DNA of 64,000 nucleotides from Bacillus sp. MYb209 (GTDB lineage Bacteria > Bacillota > Bacilli > Bacillales > Bacillaceae_G): positions 1 to 64,000 of the forward strand of contig NZ_PCNZ01000021.1 of the NCBI RefSeq assembly GCF_002975175.1, given 5' to 3'. The notes under the pieces are model-generated. The model did not search any database, was not told the DNA's origin, and worked only from the letters and a program-made list of their open reading frames with translations. The position numbers were made by a program, and so were the translations under genes. Positions 27,715-36,889 of the stretch are shown here, piece by piece. Numbering within the stretch: the stretch's first letter is position 1; each line of letters begins with the position of its first letter.

Positions 27715-28266
27715 TTATAATGCTCTTACTTGTTTTAACGGCCAAAAAACAGCTTGTCCTTTTCCGACAATTTCATCTTCTGAAATAAATCCAAACATAC
27801 GACCGTCTTTAGAAACTTCACGATTATCTCCTAAAACAAACACTTGGCCTTCTGGCACTTTCGCTTTCCCTGTGATTTGTTCTAACGTAAAATCAGGAGT
27901 TAATACACGGCCAGCTGCTTTTTCTTTAAACTCTTTTAAATATGGTTCTTCCATCGCTTTTCCGTTTACATATAAAACATCATCTTTATACTCAACTGTA
28001 TCACCTGGTAAACCAATTACTCGTTTTACTAAATCGTACCCTTCTTTTCCGTGGAAGACGATAACGTCAAAACGATTTAATCCGTTTATACTATAACCAA
28101 TCTTATTAACGAGAACGCGCTCATTATTTTCTAAAGTTGGCATCATCGACTCACCTTGTACTAATGATGGCGTAAACAGCACCCCACGAACGATAAAGGC
28201 AATCGCAAGTGTAATACCTATCGTTTTAATCCATGAGATCAATTCTTTCTTCGTATTCGTCTTCAT
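27715..28266 (-). CDS. lepB: Type I signal peptidase
   Basis: The product is 183 aa. One N-terminal anchor (TIGITLAIAFIVRGVLFTPS), then VQGESMMPTL (Ser about 40) and YDLVKRVIGLPGDTV (Lys about 81). Later box GDNREVSKDGRMFGFI. It is longer and differs from the paralogue at 18.2 kb, with a typical SipT/SipS-like insertion between boxes. Strong start at 28266 after a GGAGA site. Downstream of cutC by 23 bp, so possibly co-transcribed. Confidence 0.92.
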   Translation of the reverse strand: MKTNTKKELISWIKTIGITLAIAFIVRGVLFTPSLVQGESMMPTLENNERVLVNKIGYSINGLNRFDVIVFHGKEGYDLVKRVIGLPGDTVEYKDDVLYVNGKAMEEPYLKEFKEKAAGRVLTPDFTLEQITGKAKVPEGQVFVLGDNREVSKDGRMFGFISEDEIVGKGQAVFWPLKQVRAL

Positions 28267-28289
28267 CGTTTCTCCTCTTTCTTAAATAC

Positions 28290-28967
28290 TTACTTTATTA
28301 TTTCAACTAACTCTTGTACTAACTTTAGGTCAATTTCAGAAAAACATGACTTACCTTCTCTAACCGCTGTACCTACATGCGCCTGCTTAATTCCAGTTTC
28401 TTCTAGCAATTGTTTTACATTCTCTTTCGTTACTCCGCTTCCGGCAACAAGCTGTATATTCCCTTCACTTTCCTTTTGCATCTCTGTAAGCACTGGAATA
28501 TTATCTACTACATTTCCTTGTCCGCCTGAAGTTAACACGTGAGTAACTTTATTGAATTTCTTCAAAACTTTCATCGCTTCTACTGGATTTTCTGTATCAT
28601 CTATCGCACGGTGATACGTTACATTTATTCCATCTACAACAGATAATAAATCTGCTAATTTCTCTTCTTCAACTTCATTTTGTTCATTTAACACACCTAA
28701 TACAATACCCGCTGCACCTAACTTCTGTGCAACGATAATATCTTCCTTCATCATTTCAATTTCTTCTTCCGTATATGTAAAAGACTTCGCATGCGGACGA
28801 ATCATAACATGAACTGGTATTTGCACTGCTTCTACTGCTTTTTTTATAAAAGCATAACTCGGTGTTAAACCACCTTCTGTATACGATGAAATGAGTTCAA
28901 TTCGATTTCCACCAGCTTTTTCAATTCGCTTCACATCTTCTAAACAAGTTGCAATAACCTCTAGCAT
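28290..28967 (-). CDS. cutC: CutC family protein
   Basis: The product is 225 aa with a TIM-barrel-like fold. MLEVIATCLEDVKRIEKAGG, VHVMIRPHAKSFTYTEEEI and VLTSGGQ mark the CutC family. It was named for copper homeostasis in E. coli, but a direct copper role is doubtful, so I treat the physiological function as open. A TATAAT-like promoter lies between it and the small upstream ORF at 29042-29077. Confidence 0.9.
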   Translation of the reverse strand: MLEVIATCLEDVKRIEKAGGNRIELISSYTEGGLTPSYAFIKKAVEAVQIPVHVMIRPHAKSFTYTEEEIEMMKEDIIVAQKLGAAGIVLGVLNEQNEVEEEKLADLLSVVDGINVTYHRAIDDTENPVEAMKVLKKFNKVTHVLTSGGQGNVVDNIPVLTEMQKESEGNIQLVAGSGVTKENVKQLLEETGIKQAHVGTAVREGKSCFSEIDLKLVQELVEIIK

Positions 28968-29041
28968 GAGATAACCTCTTTTCGTGCTTTTTTCTTATTA
29001 TACAGTAGGTGAAATAAGAAGCATAGCATTCCACTATAAAA

Positions 29042-29077
29042 CTATAAAAAGAAGAATGAAAAGAAAGATTTTTTCAT
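29042..29077 (-). CDS. Very short Phe-rich open frame with strong ribosome site (11 aa)
   Basis: AAAGGAGTGACACCT precedes an ATG and the product is MKKSFFSFFFL, five of eleven residues being Phe. It lies about 75 bp upstream of cutC on the same strand. It could be a leader peptide, a degraded start of a lost membrane protein, or a small toxin-like peptide. Nothing downstream shows an attenuator hairpin, so regulation is uncertain. Confidence 0.35.
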   Translation of the reverse strand: MKKSFFSFFFL

Positions 29078-29182
29078 AGGTGTCACTCCTTTTTATTTTA
29101 CAAAAACACCAAATTATTTACTGTTATATTTAGTATTCTTGTAATTCAATTTTTGCTAGTATGAATAGCTTTTTCTATATAT

Positions 29183-30328
29183 TTAATTATTTTTCTTAGC
29201 AACTTCATAATAATAGTGGCTAAACGCTTCTACTAATGCGTCACCAGAAGCATATAGTTCTTCTGGTGTATTATCTACCCCTCCCATTTCAATAAGTAAT
29301 GCATTTGGAGAAAGATCTTGATTATATACTCCGTCTCCTTTCGTACGGTCTTTAATGAAAATCCCTCGACTTAAACCGTAATATTTTTCATCTAAATATG
29401 AATTTATTGCCGTTACTATTTTTTTGTTTTTTTCATAGTTAGGATTATTTCGTCCTAAAATAAAATAGAGTCGCGCATAATTCTTTCCATTAATAGTTTT
29501 TAATGTAATGTTTTTTCGGGCATCATCCCTATGAAGGTCAATTGGGAACATAATATTTTTATCTTTTGCTAATATATCTTGTACTATTTGGCGGGAGCCT
29601 TTGTAAGATTGAGCCCAATTTAAATTTTTATTTCTCAGAAAATCCCTCATATTTGTAGTATCATGCGAAACACCTATTCCTTTTTCCTCTAACTTTTGTT
29701 TTAGATAACCTCCAACAAACGAAATGTTCACTTCATTATTTGTACTGGAGGCATCATTTGGTTTGGTAGCTCCTGGAATAAGAGGAATAAACGATTCCCA
29801 ACTATGTGTATGATAAATAAAAACTTTATTTTCACTATTATTTTGTAGATTCGAACTTTTACCGGTAGAATTATTTTCTTTTTCACTATTTTGATGTCCA
29901 ATAGCAGACCCTTCATTTTTGATATTTTCTAAAGGAATATTGGATTCTTCAGGAATATTAGTATAATCGGTCCCTTCTCCAGCAATTAATATTTCCGAAT
30001 AGAATTGATTCATATTAGGAAGTTCTCTACTTAATATACTTCGGAGATCATTTATGTTAATGTTTGTAGAGATTGAAAGTAAAAAAGATTCCAAAGACGC
30101 TTGTCCTTTTTCTTTATGAAATTCCTCTACAAAATAATGATTCTCACTTCCTATCATATACATAAGACCTTTAGTAGAATTAGTTCCCAATAGTTGATTA
30201 ATATAAAATGATTTAAATAAGTTTGAATTACTGGAAATGAAAAATGAAGTGAGAATACATATAATAGTGAATAAAATACATATCATTATATAATTTAAAT
30301 TCAATACTTTCAGTTTAATTTTATTCAT
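29183..30328 (-). CDS. spoIIP: Stage II sporulation protein P (orphan SpoIIP paralogue)
   Basis: The product is 381 aa. One N-terminal anchor, a variable Asn/Ser/Glu-rich linker, then the SpoIIP amidase/endopeptidase domain: VFIYHTHSWESF (metal-binding His), FPIDLHRDDAR and ALLIEMGGVDNTPEE. SpoIIP degrades wall at the engulfing septum with SpoIID and SpoIIM. No gpr gene is adjacent as for the canonical copy, so this is probably a second paralogue. The start at 30328 has GGGAGA; the frame opens at 30373 through what looks like its promoter. The N-terminal linker is unusually low-complexity. Confidence 0.85.
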   Translation of the reverse strand: MNKIKLKVLNLNYIMICILFTIICILTSFFISSNSNLFKSFYINQLLGTNSTKGLMYMIGSENHYFVEEFHKEKGQASLESFLLSISTNININDLRSILSRELPNMNQFYSEILIAGEGTDYTNIPEESNIPLENIKNEGSAIGHQNSEKENNSTGKSSNLQNNSENKVFIYHTHSWESFIPLIPGATKPNDASSTNNEVNISFVGGYLKQKLEEKGIGVSHDTTNMRDFLRNKNLNWAQSYKGSRQIVQDILAKDKNIMFPIDLHRDDARKNITLKTINGKNYARLYFILGRNNPNYEKNKKIVTAINSYLDEKYYGLSRGIFIKDRTKGDGVYNQDLSPNALLIEMGGVDNTPEELYASGDALVEAFSHYYYEVAKKNN

Positions 30329-30671
30329 TTTATATCTCCCTTCATTTAATATATTCGTACGCATAATTTTCAATTAATATGATTAATAATTGAATAGAAA
30401 TCCTTCTAATTTGAAACTATTAATAGAATTCTCGTTCCTAATAATTCATTTTAGTTCTTTTTATCAATAATTTTCACAATAGATCCAAGCTGTTTTTATT
30501 AAAAATGCTCATATCTGTGATCTTAAAGAATAAAAATGTACGCTATATAACTTATGATTCGCCGATTATTATCATCGTACTTATAGTCGTAAACTGAATA
30601 CCTTCTTACTTTCTCGCAACGATACAATTCGCTTTTCTTCATCTCAAAAATAACATCATATTATTATTTAT

Positions 30672-30708
30672 AAAGAAAGAAGACCCTATATTAGGGTCTT
30701 CTTTCTCT
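30672..30708 (-). terminator. Terminator of the acyl-CoA dehydrogenase gene
   Basis: AAAGAAAGAAGACCCTA pairs with TAGGGTCTTCTTTCT. The 300 bp between it and the spoIIP start (30329-30671) contain no gene I can see. Confidence 0.8.
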
Positions 30709-30741
30709 TGACTAGTACATTTCAACAGCCTCTATTTTAAG

Positions 30742-31890
30742 CTAAGACCGAAACGCGGCATCCGCCAGTATGGAAAGAGTTGCATCATCCATCGGCGGAT
30801 TGTGCAGTCCTGCTCTGACGTTTAAATAATAACGATGAAGCGGATTTTTTTCTGATAAACTTTTCGCTCCTACGATGCGCATTGCTTTATCTACAATAGA
30901 TATTGCCGCGTTCGTTACAACATATTTCGCAGCTGCTAGTTCGGCTTGCAATGATAATTTATCTTTTGCCTCATCGTATTTTTTCGCAATTTGATATAAA
31001 AAGACACGAGCTTGCATAAGCTCAAGTTCTAATTCTCCAACTAATCTTCTAACATTCGGTAATAAACTAATAGAATGATTTAAACTATTTGGCTTGTATG
31101 ATTCCGCAAACTGAACTGCATAATTTCTTGCCGATTGTGCAATTCCTAAATAACATGCTGGTATATGTAGCAACCAGCCAATACCCTTTTGTTTCACTTT
31201 CCCGCCCTTTACATCCGTAAAAAAGCGGTTCTCTATCTCTACATTTTGTAAAACGAGATCATGGCTCGCAGTTCCTCGCATTGCGATACTATCCCACGTT
31301 TCTTCAATTGATACGCCTATCGTATTCTTCGGAATGACAAACTCTCCGATTTCTTCCTGGCCTTCAACACTTGCTGAAATAATAAAATAATCAAGTACTG
31401 GCGCCATTGTCGTAAAAGTTTTTCTTCCATTTATAATCCACTTCTCACCTTTTTTGACAGCTAACGTCTCTGGTTTCCCGCCGCGCGTAGGACTACCTGT
31501 ATTCGGCTCTGTCGCTGCTCGATTAAAGAGTGCGCCATTACGCACTTCTTCACAAAACCAAGTGAACATTTCCTCATCCCAAGAACGATTTTCAGCTAAT
31601 TCCTTTACAATGCCAAGGTGCCATCCAATTGATAATGAGGTAGCACCGCAGCCTTCTGCTATTTTCTCTTGAAATAAAACGAAGTCATATAAAGAAATCG
31701 CATTGCCTCCCCATTCTTTTGGCAACGTTAATTTCGTATATCCGATATCTTTCAAATTATTAATATTTTCATACGGAAATGATCCTAATTCACTTAGTTG
31801 ATGCTCCCTTTCCATGAACTTCGGAATCAATTTATTTATTTGTTCAATAACTAAAGATTGTTCTTCTGTTTCAACAAATGAGAGTGCCAT
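30742..31890 (-). CDS. Acyl-CoA dehydrogenase family protein
   Basis: The product is 382 aa, the normal length. N-terminal helical domain, then LSIGWHLGIVKELAEN, RAATEPNTGSPTRGGKPETL (beta domain, FAD-contacting region) and a C-terminal helical domain ending GLHNPPMDDATLSILADAA. The lack of the usual Glu/Gly catalytic loop of short-chain enzymes is notable: the C-terminal segment resembles the SfnB/DszC subgroup of flavin monooxygenase-like members. I cannot tell dehydrogenation from monooxygenation. It stands alone. Confidence 0.8.
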   Translation of the reverse strand: MALSFVETEEQSLVIEQINKLIPKFMEREHQLSELGSFPYENINNLKDIGYTKLTLPKEWGGNAISLYDFVLFQEKIAEGCGATSLSIGWHLGIVKELAENRSWDEEMFTWFCEEVRNGALFNRAATEPNTGSPTRGGKPETLAVKKGEKWIINGRKTFTTMAPVLDYFIISASVEGQEEIGEFVIPKNTIGVSIEETWDSIAMRGTASHDLVLQNVEIENRFFTDVKGGKVKQKGIGWLLHIPACYLGIAQSARNYAVQFAESYKPNSLNHSISLLPNVRRLVGELELELMQARVFLYQIAKKYDEAKDKLSLQAELAAAKYVVTNAAISIVDKAMRIVGAKSLSEKNPLHRYYLNVRAGLHNPPMDDATLSILADAAFRS

Positions 31891-32006
31891 ACATAATCTC
31901 CTTTATGTTCGATTCATAAACCGTTCATTTTGTCATTATGATTATATGAAGTTACTTCTCTATTGTTTCACTATTCCGATAAAAATACAATGCTTTTGAA
32001 CAATAA

Positions 32007-32041
32007 GAAAAGTTCCTATAAAAGGATAGGTTCTTTTCTTA
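32007..32041 (-). terminator. Terminator of the YdcF-like gene
   Basis: AAGAAAAG..CCTAT pairs with ATAGG..CTTTTCTT with a T-run on the minus side. Confidence 0.65.
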
Positions 32042-32043
32042 TA

Positions 32044-32676
32044 TTAATCCCCTTTCAATGCCTTTAATGGCAAAGAGGTTACATATCCAATATACGAGCA
32101 TAATTCTTTAAAAAAGAAGGGGATTTCTGTATCTAACGTTTTATACGCTGACGTTGGAGTTGCTGATGCATACGCTTCAATTTTAAGATGTTTTGCAATT
32201 TTCATCGCACGTTTCATATGAAGTGGATCACTCACGATCGTATATGTGCGTATTCCGTTCTCTATTCCAACTTGCTTTGCATTCTTTAAATTCTCTTCTG
32301 TGAAAAGAGATTTTGTTTCAATTAGAATATCCTCATCTTTTACACCATGTTTCAGTGCATACACTCTAGCAGTACGTGCTTCTTCAAGCTCTGCCTCAAA
32401 CTTTGTACCACCTGTGAAAATAATCTTTTTAATATTACCGTTCTTATATAAAGAAATTGCATGATTAATTCTTTCTTTAAATACAGGAGATGGTTTTCCG
32501 TTCCATGAAGCTGCTCCTAGCACGATACCAGCATCTGTCTTCACATCATCATCTGTTTTAAAGCGATAACTCCAAATATCGTAAGCTGCATAACTTACAT
32601 ATAAAATAATAGAACAAATCATAAGCAAGAATACTTGCAAGATTCTTCTTTTCTTACTTTTCTTATTTTCTTTCAT
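32044..32676 (-). CDS. YdcF/SanA family (DUF218) membrane protein
   Basis: The product is 210 aa. One N-terminal membrane helix (ILQVFLLMICSIILYVSYAA), then the DUF218 domain with DAGIVLGAASWNGKPSPVFK, KIIFTGG and TYTIVSDPLHMKRAM. These proteins are linked to envelope integrity or polysaccharide handling in other bacteria; the reaction is not known. Single gene with a terminator directly downstream. Start ATG at 32676. Confidence 0.85.
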   Translation of the reverse strand: MKENKKSKKRRILQVFLLMICSIILYVSYAAYDIWSYRFKTDDDVKTDAGIVLGAASWNGKPSPVFKERINHAISLYKNGNIKKIIFTGGTKFEAELEEARTARVYALKHGVKDEDILIETKSLFTEENLKNAKQVGIENGIRTYTIVSDPLHMKRAMKIAKHLKIEAYASATPTSAYKTLDTEIPFFFKELCSYIGYVTSLPLKALKGD

Positions 32677-32959
32677 TTATAACTGCCTCCGTACATCATC
32701 CATACTTCTATATAAAAACGTATATATCAAATCATTTTGTTTGAATTTGTTTAAAAGAAGGAATTTTTCTTGTAATATATATGCATTAAAGGGTTTTCAT
32801 TTAAAATTGAGGATTATCAATTCATTTTTCGTTTGCGGTTTTCATTACATTTGTGTAATTTATAAGTTTATTACCATACAACTACATTGTAACGAATTTT
32901 TTATCATAATGGAATGATGAAACAAAAGTAAATAAAAGAAGTAACTGTTTTGTAAAAAA

Positions 32960-32999
32960 AAAGGTATATTTTTCATCTTGACGATCAATACACCTTTCT
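32960..32999 (-). terminator. Terminator of the acetyltransferase gene at 33012
   Basis: AAAGGTGTATT pairs imperfectly with AATATACCTTT and is followed by Ts on the minus strand. The rest of 32677-32960 shows no gene. Confidence 0.6.
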
Positions 33000-33011
33000 T
33001 ACTATGAATTA

Positions 33012-33596
33012 TCATTTTTCTTTATATGACTCTAATTTTTCTAATAACCGTTCTTTTACAGCTGGCCATTCATTTGCAATAATACTGTATACAACTGCAT
33101 CTCTAACATGCCCGCTCGGCAATTTTCTTTCGTTTCTAAGTACACCCTCTTTTACTGCGCCGAGTCTTTCAATTGCTCTTTGTGCTTTTTCATTTCGGGC
33201 ATCCGTCTTAATTTGTACTCTCCGCATATGCAATTTTTCAAAAGCATATTGTAATAACATATACTTACATTCTGTATTCATACTCGTACGCTGTACACTC
33301 GGGTCATACCACGTTTTTCCTAACTCAACTGTCTTATCTTCCACTGAAATGTTATATAAGCGTGTACTCCCTACTATTTCATTCGTCTTTTGATCAACAA
33401 CAACAAATGGCAAATCCTTCCCTGCCCCATAAGCTTTTATCGCCTTTTGAACATATTGCTGCATATCTTGAACAGTATCCATTTTAGAGATTAAATACGC
33501 CCAAATATCTCGATTTCCTTTCACGATTGAAAACATTTTTTCGACATCATTGCTATCCATTAACCGTAACTTTGCTCTTTCGTGAATAATTTCCAT
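33012..33596 (-). CDS. GNAT family N-acetyltransferase (RimJ/RimL type)
   Basis: The product is 194 aa. HERAKLRLMDSNDVEKMF opens like RimL-type enzymes; the core strands read VGSTRLYNISVEDKTVELGK and TEC KYMLLQYAFEKLHMRRVQ. The long form and RxxG-type loop around NTECKYMLLQ suggest an acetyl- or other acyl-transferase acting on a protein terminus or small molecule; not more precise. Strong AGGGGG site before the ATG. Monocistronic. Confidence 0.82.
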   Translation of the reverse strand: MEIIHERAKLRLMDSNDVEKMFSIVKGNRDIWAYLISKMDTVQDMQQYVQKAIKAYGAGKDLPFVVVDQKTNEIVGSTRLYNISVEDKTVELGKTWYDPSVQRTSMNTECKYMLLQYAFEKLHMRRVQIKTDARNEKAQRAIERLGAVKEGVLRNERKLPSGHVRDAVVYSIIANEWPAVKERLLEKLESYKEK

Positions 33597-33755
33597 TTGT
33601 AAGCCCCCTTCTTTTGTTGTTACTATATCATATTATTATATATTGTTTTATTATTATATAAAAATTAAATTCACCATTACAGAAATATAATATATCTTAA
33701 AGCAAAAAATGCGATGCCTTTATTCAGGCATCGCACTCATAATTTGAATTGAAAT

Positions 33756-34136
33756 TTACTTCTTTTCCATTACCGCAAAATAGTTATTTTCGCTATCTGC
33801 AAAATTAAATATTCTACCTGTAGGCATATTTACAATTTCTCCAACTGTAACATTTTTGTTTACTAAATCACTATATAAACGATCGAATTCTTTTGAGAAG
33901 AACATTAAAGAAGGTGTACCAAGATTTAACTCAGGCTGCATTTTAGCAATTAACTCTTTATTATGGAGAATAATACTTGTTTCAGCTTCTTTCGTCGGAG
34001 CAATTTCAATCCATCGCATTCCTTGACCGTTATCTTCCTCTGAAATTACAATAAACCCTACTTTTTCTGTCCAAAATTTCTTCACTTCATCTTGGTTATT
34101 CACATACAACATAATTTGACCAACATTATTAATCAT
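33756..34136 (-). CDS. VOC family protein
   Basis: The product is 126 aa, a single glyoxalase/bleomycin-resistance fold: QIMLYVNNQDEVKKFWTEKV and the C-terminal GRIFNFADSENNYFAVME. Small size and missing conserved metal ligands in part suggest a PhnB-like or SnoaL-type binding protein. The substrate is unknown. Start ATG at 34136 with GGAGCG. Lies downstream of the SRPBCC gene on the same strand, 90 bp apart. Confidence 0.8.
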   Translation of the reverse strand: MINNVGQIMLYVNNQDEVKKFWTEKVGFIVISEEDNGQGMRWIEIAPTKEAETSIILHNKELIAKMQPELNLGTPSLMFFSKEFDRLYSDLVNKNVTVGEIVNMPTGRIFNFADSENNYFAVMEKK

Positions 34137-34225
34137 TTATTTCAACGCTCCCTTACAAAAAAATTTATTTTACTCCATACTTTTAAACTTACTTATCATC
34201 AAAAATAAAATTACGGTACAAAAAT

Positions 34226-34741
34226 CTATTTCAGTGACTCCAATCGCTCGTTCAAACGATCCCAAGTTTCGGTGATACCTTGCAGCATGCCCATGTCCAT
34301 AACACTCTTAAGTGCCTCTTTGTTAACATATTCAGCACGGTTTATTAGCTTTGTCTTTCCACCTAAATCGATGAATTCTAATGTCATCTCGGTTGACGGC
34401 ATAGAATCATTTACATTGCCCTCAGCATCCGAAAAGTAATCGGTGTAGACGATTTTCTCTGGTTCAATAATCTCTTTATAGACTGCTTTTCCCCATGATT
34501 CCATACCAAAAAATTGCTCCAAGTTCTGATTCACACACTTCATACAGTAGTGCCAAACGCCTCCCGGACGGAAGTCGACAGTGCATGCCGGAATTTCCCA
34601 ACCTCTTGGCCCCCACCAATGTTTCAAATGTTCTGGTTCTTTAAACATACTGAATACTAAATCGCGCGGCGCATCGAAAACGCGCTCCAGTACTAATACC
34701 CGATCGTTCTCTACTCTCGATACCATTGTATTATTTGACAT
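34226..34741 (-). CDS. SRPBCC/AHSA1 domain protein
   Basis: The product is 171 aa. VLERVFDAPRDLVFSMFKEP, KHWWGPRGW and VDFRPGGVWHYCMK are the AHSA1 start; WDRLNERLE ends it. AHSA1 proteins form a ligand-binding cavity; the ligand is unknown. It follows the ArsR-type regulator by 12 bp, a common two-gene module in Bacillus, so the regulator and this protein share a transcript and probably a function. Confidence 0.88.
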   Translation of the reverse strand: MSNNTMVSRVENDRVLVLERVFDAPRDLVFSMFKEPEHLKHWWGPRGWEIPACTVDFRPGGVWHYCMKCVNQNLEQFFGMESWGKAVYKEIIEPEKIVYTDYFSDAEGNVNDSMPSTEMTLEFIDLGGKTKLINRAEYVNKEALKSVMDMGMLQGITETWDRLNERLESLK

Positions 34742-34753
34742 TTCAATTCCTCC

Positions 34754-35098
34754 TTAAGACTTTTCCTTGTTTTGTAATTCCTTCAAATACTTATCTAGAT
34801 TATCGAATCTCTCTTCCATCACATGCTTAAATGACTGTACCCAACAATCAAGTGCTTGGAAAGGCTCAGGTCGTAACTTATAAATCCGGCGATTAGCTTC
34901 AGCCTGCACTTCCACAATTCCAGTATCACTTAGCACTTTTAAGTGTTTTGAAGTTTGTGGTTGCCTTAATCCTAGCTGGTCGGCAATTTCCCCAACAGTT
35001 AGAGGACCGTCACGCAACAGTTCAACGATATTCATACGATTCGGTTCAGATAAGGCATTCAGCGTCGCCATGTTCACGCCCGGAATTTCACCCGACAT
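34754..35098 (-). CDS. ArsR-type winged-helix regulator of the SRPBCC gene
   Basis: The product is 114 aa. ALSEPNRMNIVELLRDGPLT, VGEIADQLGLRQPQTSKHLK and VLSDTGIVEVQAEANRRIYK make up the whole winged-helix domain. No metal-site cysteine pair is visible, so it is probably not a metal sensor. The ATG at 35098 has GAGGTGAGTGAT; the frame runs to 35230 through the promoter. A palindromic operator overlaps its promoter. Confidence 0.88.
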   Translation of the reverse strand: MSGEIPGVNMATLNALSEPNRMNIVELLRDGPLTVGEIADQLGLRQPQTSKHLKVLSDTGIVEVQAEANRRIYKLRPEPFQALDCWVQSFKHVMEERFDNLDKYLKELQNKEKS

Positions 35099-35176
35099 AT
35101 CACTCACCTCATTAAGTGATGGTCTCCGGTTATAACACATCAATATCATCACTAATATTATCTTCCTGTTGAGTCG

Positions 35177-35215
35177 ATTATAACTAAAGAGGAATATTCC
35201 TGTCAAGGAATATTC
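35177..35215 (-). promoter_or_regulatory. Promoter and operator of the ArsR/AHSA1 operon
   Basis: On the minus strand TTGACA (35206-35201) and TATAAT (35182-35177) are 18 bp apart. A GGAATATTCC palindrome (35191-35200) lies in the spacer and a second GAATATTC (35208-35215) lies just before the -35, so a bound repressor would cover the promoter. Confidence 0.75.
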
Positions 35216-35338
35216 AAAAGATAAATTCACACTAAATGTGGCTTTTACTTTGCAATAAAGTGAAATTTTAATTCATGTTTTTTATTTCTCTCCACTGGTT
35301 ATTATTTCGCACTAACTACGATTTTACGATAAATAAAA

Positions 35339-35375
35339 AGAAGTCATTTGAATCAAAATGACTTCCGCTTTTATT
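35339..35375 (-). terminator. Terminator of the YjiH-family gene
   Basis: AAGTCATTTTG pairs with CAAATGACTT with T-rich exit on the minus strand, 60 bp after that gene's stop. Confidence 0.7.
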
Positions 35376-35435
35376 GAGTAAATATTTGCTTCTTGAAGTC
35401 AAAAAACTTTATATATTCAGAACTTATATATTAGT

Positions 35436-36764
35436 TTAAAGCAACAAATAAGCAATCGGCGTAATAATTAGCAACGTTAAAATCGTTCTTTGCACATATA
35501 AAATAATAAGTTCAGATACTTTTAACGGAATATCTGTCGATAATATACAGGGGATTGATGCGGAGAAAAACAATATAGATGACACCGAAACAACCGCAAT
35601 AACAAACTTTGTCACAAGCGGTGCACTTACAACTAAAAGAGAAGGTAAAAACATTTCTGCAATACCAACTGATGCTGCTTTTGCAGCTAGTTCCGCTTCC
35701 GGAAGCTGTAAAGCCCATGTAAACGGATAGAAAATATAACTAACCCAATCAAATATTGGCGTAAACTTTGCCAAGACGATACCAATTAATCCTACTGACA
35801 TAATAGATGGTAAAATCCCCATCGTCATTATAAACCCGTCTTTTAAATTCACTGTGATATTTTTCATAATACTTGGCGCAGATTTTGATACTTCTAATGC
35901 ATCTTCCCAAGCTCGCTCTAACATTTTCTCTTTATAAACTGGCTCTGGAAACCCTTCTTGCGTAATATATGTATCTGGTTTTCTACTAAGAGGCGGGATT
36001 CTTACGGTGATAGCGGTCACGATGAATGTTACAATAAGCGTAGTCCAAAAATACATATTCCATAAATGCATAATATCTAATGTTTTTGCGATGATGATCA
36101 TAAATGTTGCGGATACTGTTGAAAAACCTGTTGCGATAATCGCTGCTTCTTTCGTCGTATACTTCCCTTCTTTATAAACGCGATTAGTAATTAAAAGAGC
36201 TAGCGAATAACTTCCAACAAAGGAAGCAACCGCATCGATTGCTGATCGTCCAGGTGTTTTCCATAACGGTCTCATAATCGGACGACAAAACGTGCCGATA
36301 AACTCAAGCAATCCGTATCCGACTAATAACGCTAAAAATGCCGAACCAATTGGAACGAGTAAACTTACGGATATAACTAATTTCTCATACAAAAAAGGTC
36401 CAACATCTGGCGCAAAGAACCAAGCTGGTCCTACTTTCAAACAATATAATACGCCAAAAACAACACCTACTACTTTTAAAATAGAAAAACAAATATCTAC
36501 GATAGATGCATTCCATTTCTTCGTATAAAATGGATAAATCGCACCAATTATCATTACAAGTAGTGCGTAATATGGTACTACAGAAGGAACTGAAGTCCGA
36601 ATCCACGATACGATATGATCAATCATAATTGACGAAGCACCGTTTATCGTAACTGGTACGAAAAACATAAACACCCCAACTAGACTAGCAAGTATAAACC
36701 GAAGAATAATCCCCCTCTCTCGCCCTGTCTTAATTACATTACTTTTCAACTCAATTTCACTCAA
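35436..36764 (-). CDS. YjiH family membrane protein (nucleoside-recognition/Gate domain)
   Basis: The product is 442 aa with about ten hydrophobic segments, including GRSAIDAVASFVGSYSLALL and VASVGIAEMFLPSLLVVSAP-like motifs of the Gate domain found in nucleoside transporters and spore maturation proteins. It is a transporter-like protein whose substrate is unknown. I chose the TTG at 36764 because GGAGGTG is seven bases before it; the ATG further up would include an unsupported extension of 20 residues. Single gene. Confidence 0.75.
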   Translation of the reverse strand: MSEIELKSNVIKTGRERGIILRFILASLVGVFMFFVPVTINGASSIMIDHIVSWIRTSVPSVVPYYALLVMIIGAIYPFYTKKWNASIVDICFSILKVVGVVFGVLYCLKVGPAWFFAPDVGPFLYEKLVISVSLLVPIGSAFLALLVGYGLLEFIGTFCRPIMRPLWKTPGRSAIDAVASFVGSYSLALLITNRVYKEGKYTTKEAAIIATGFSTVSATFMIIIAKTLDIMHLWNMYFWTTLIVTFIVTAITVRIPPLSRKPDTYITQEGFPEPVYKEKMLERAWEDALEVSKSAPSIMKNITVNLKDGFIMTMGILPSIMSVGLIGIVLAKFTPIFDWVSYIFYPFTWALQLPEAELAAKAASVGIAEMFLPSLLVVSAPLVTKFVIAVVSVSSILFFSASIPCILSTDIPLKVSELIILYVQRTILTLLIITPIAYLLL

Positions 36765-36846
36765 AATTCGACACCTCCTATTATCTAAATATTCTGTATA
36801 ATAATGTTGGATTCCTTCTTTCAATTTCTAATATTTAATCATATGA

Positions 36847-36885
36847 AAAAGCCTATTTTAAAATATACGATTCAAATAGGCTTTT
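36847..36885 (-). terminator. Terminator of the APH-family gene
   Basis: AAAAAGCCTATTT pairs with AAATAGGCTTTTT around a 17-base loop, T-rich on both sides. Confidence 0.75.
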
Positions 36886-36889
36886 TCTA

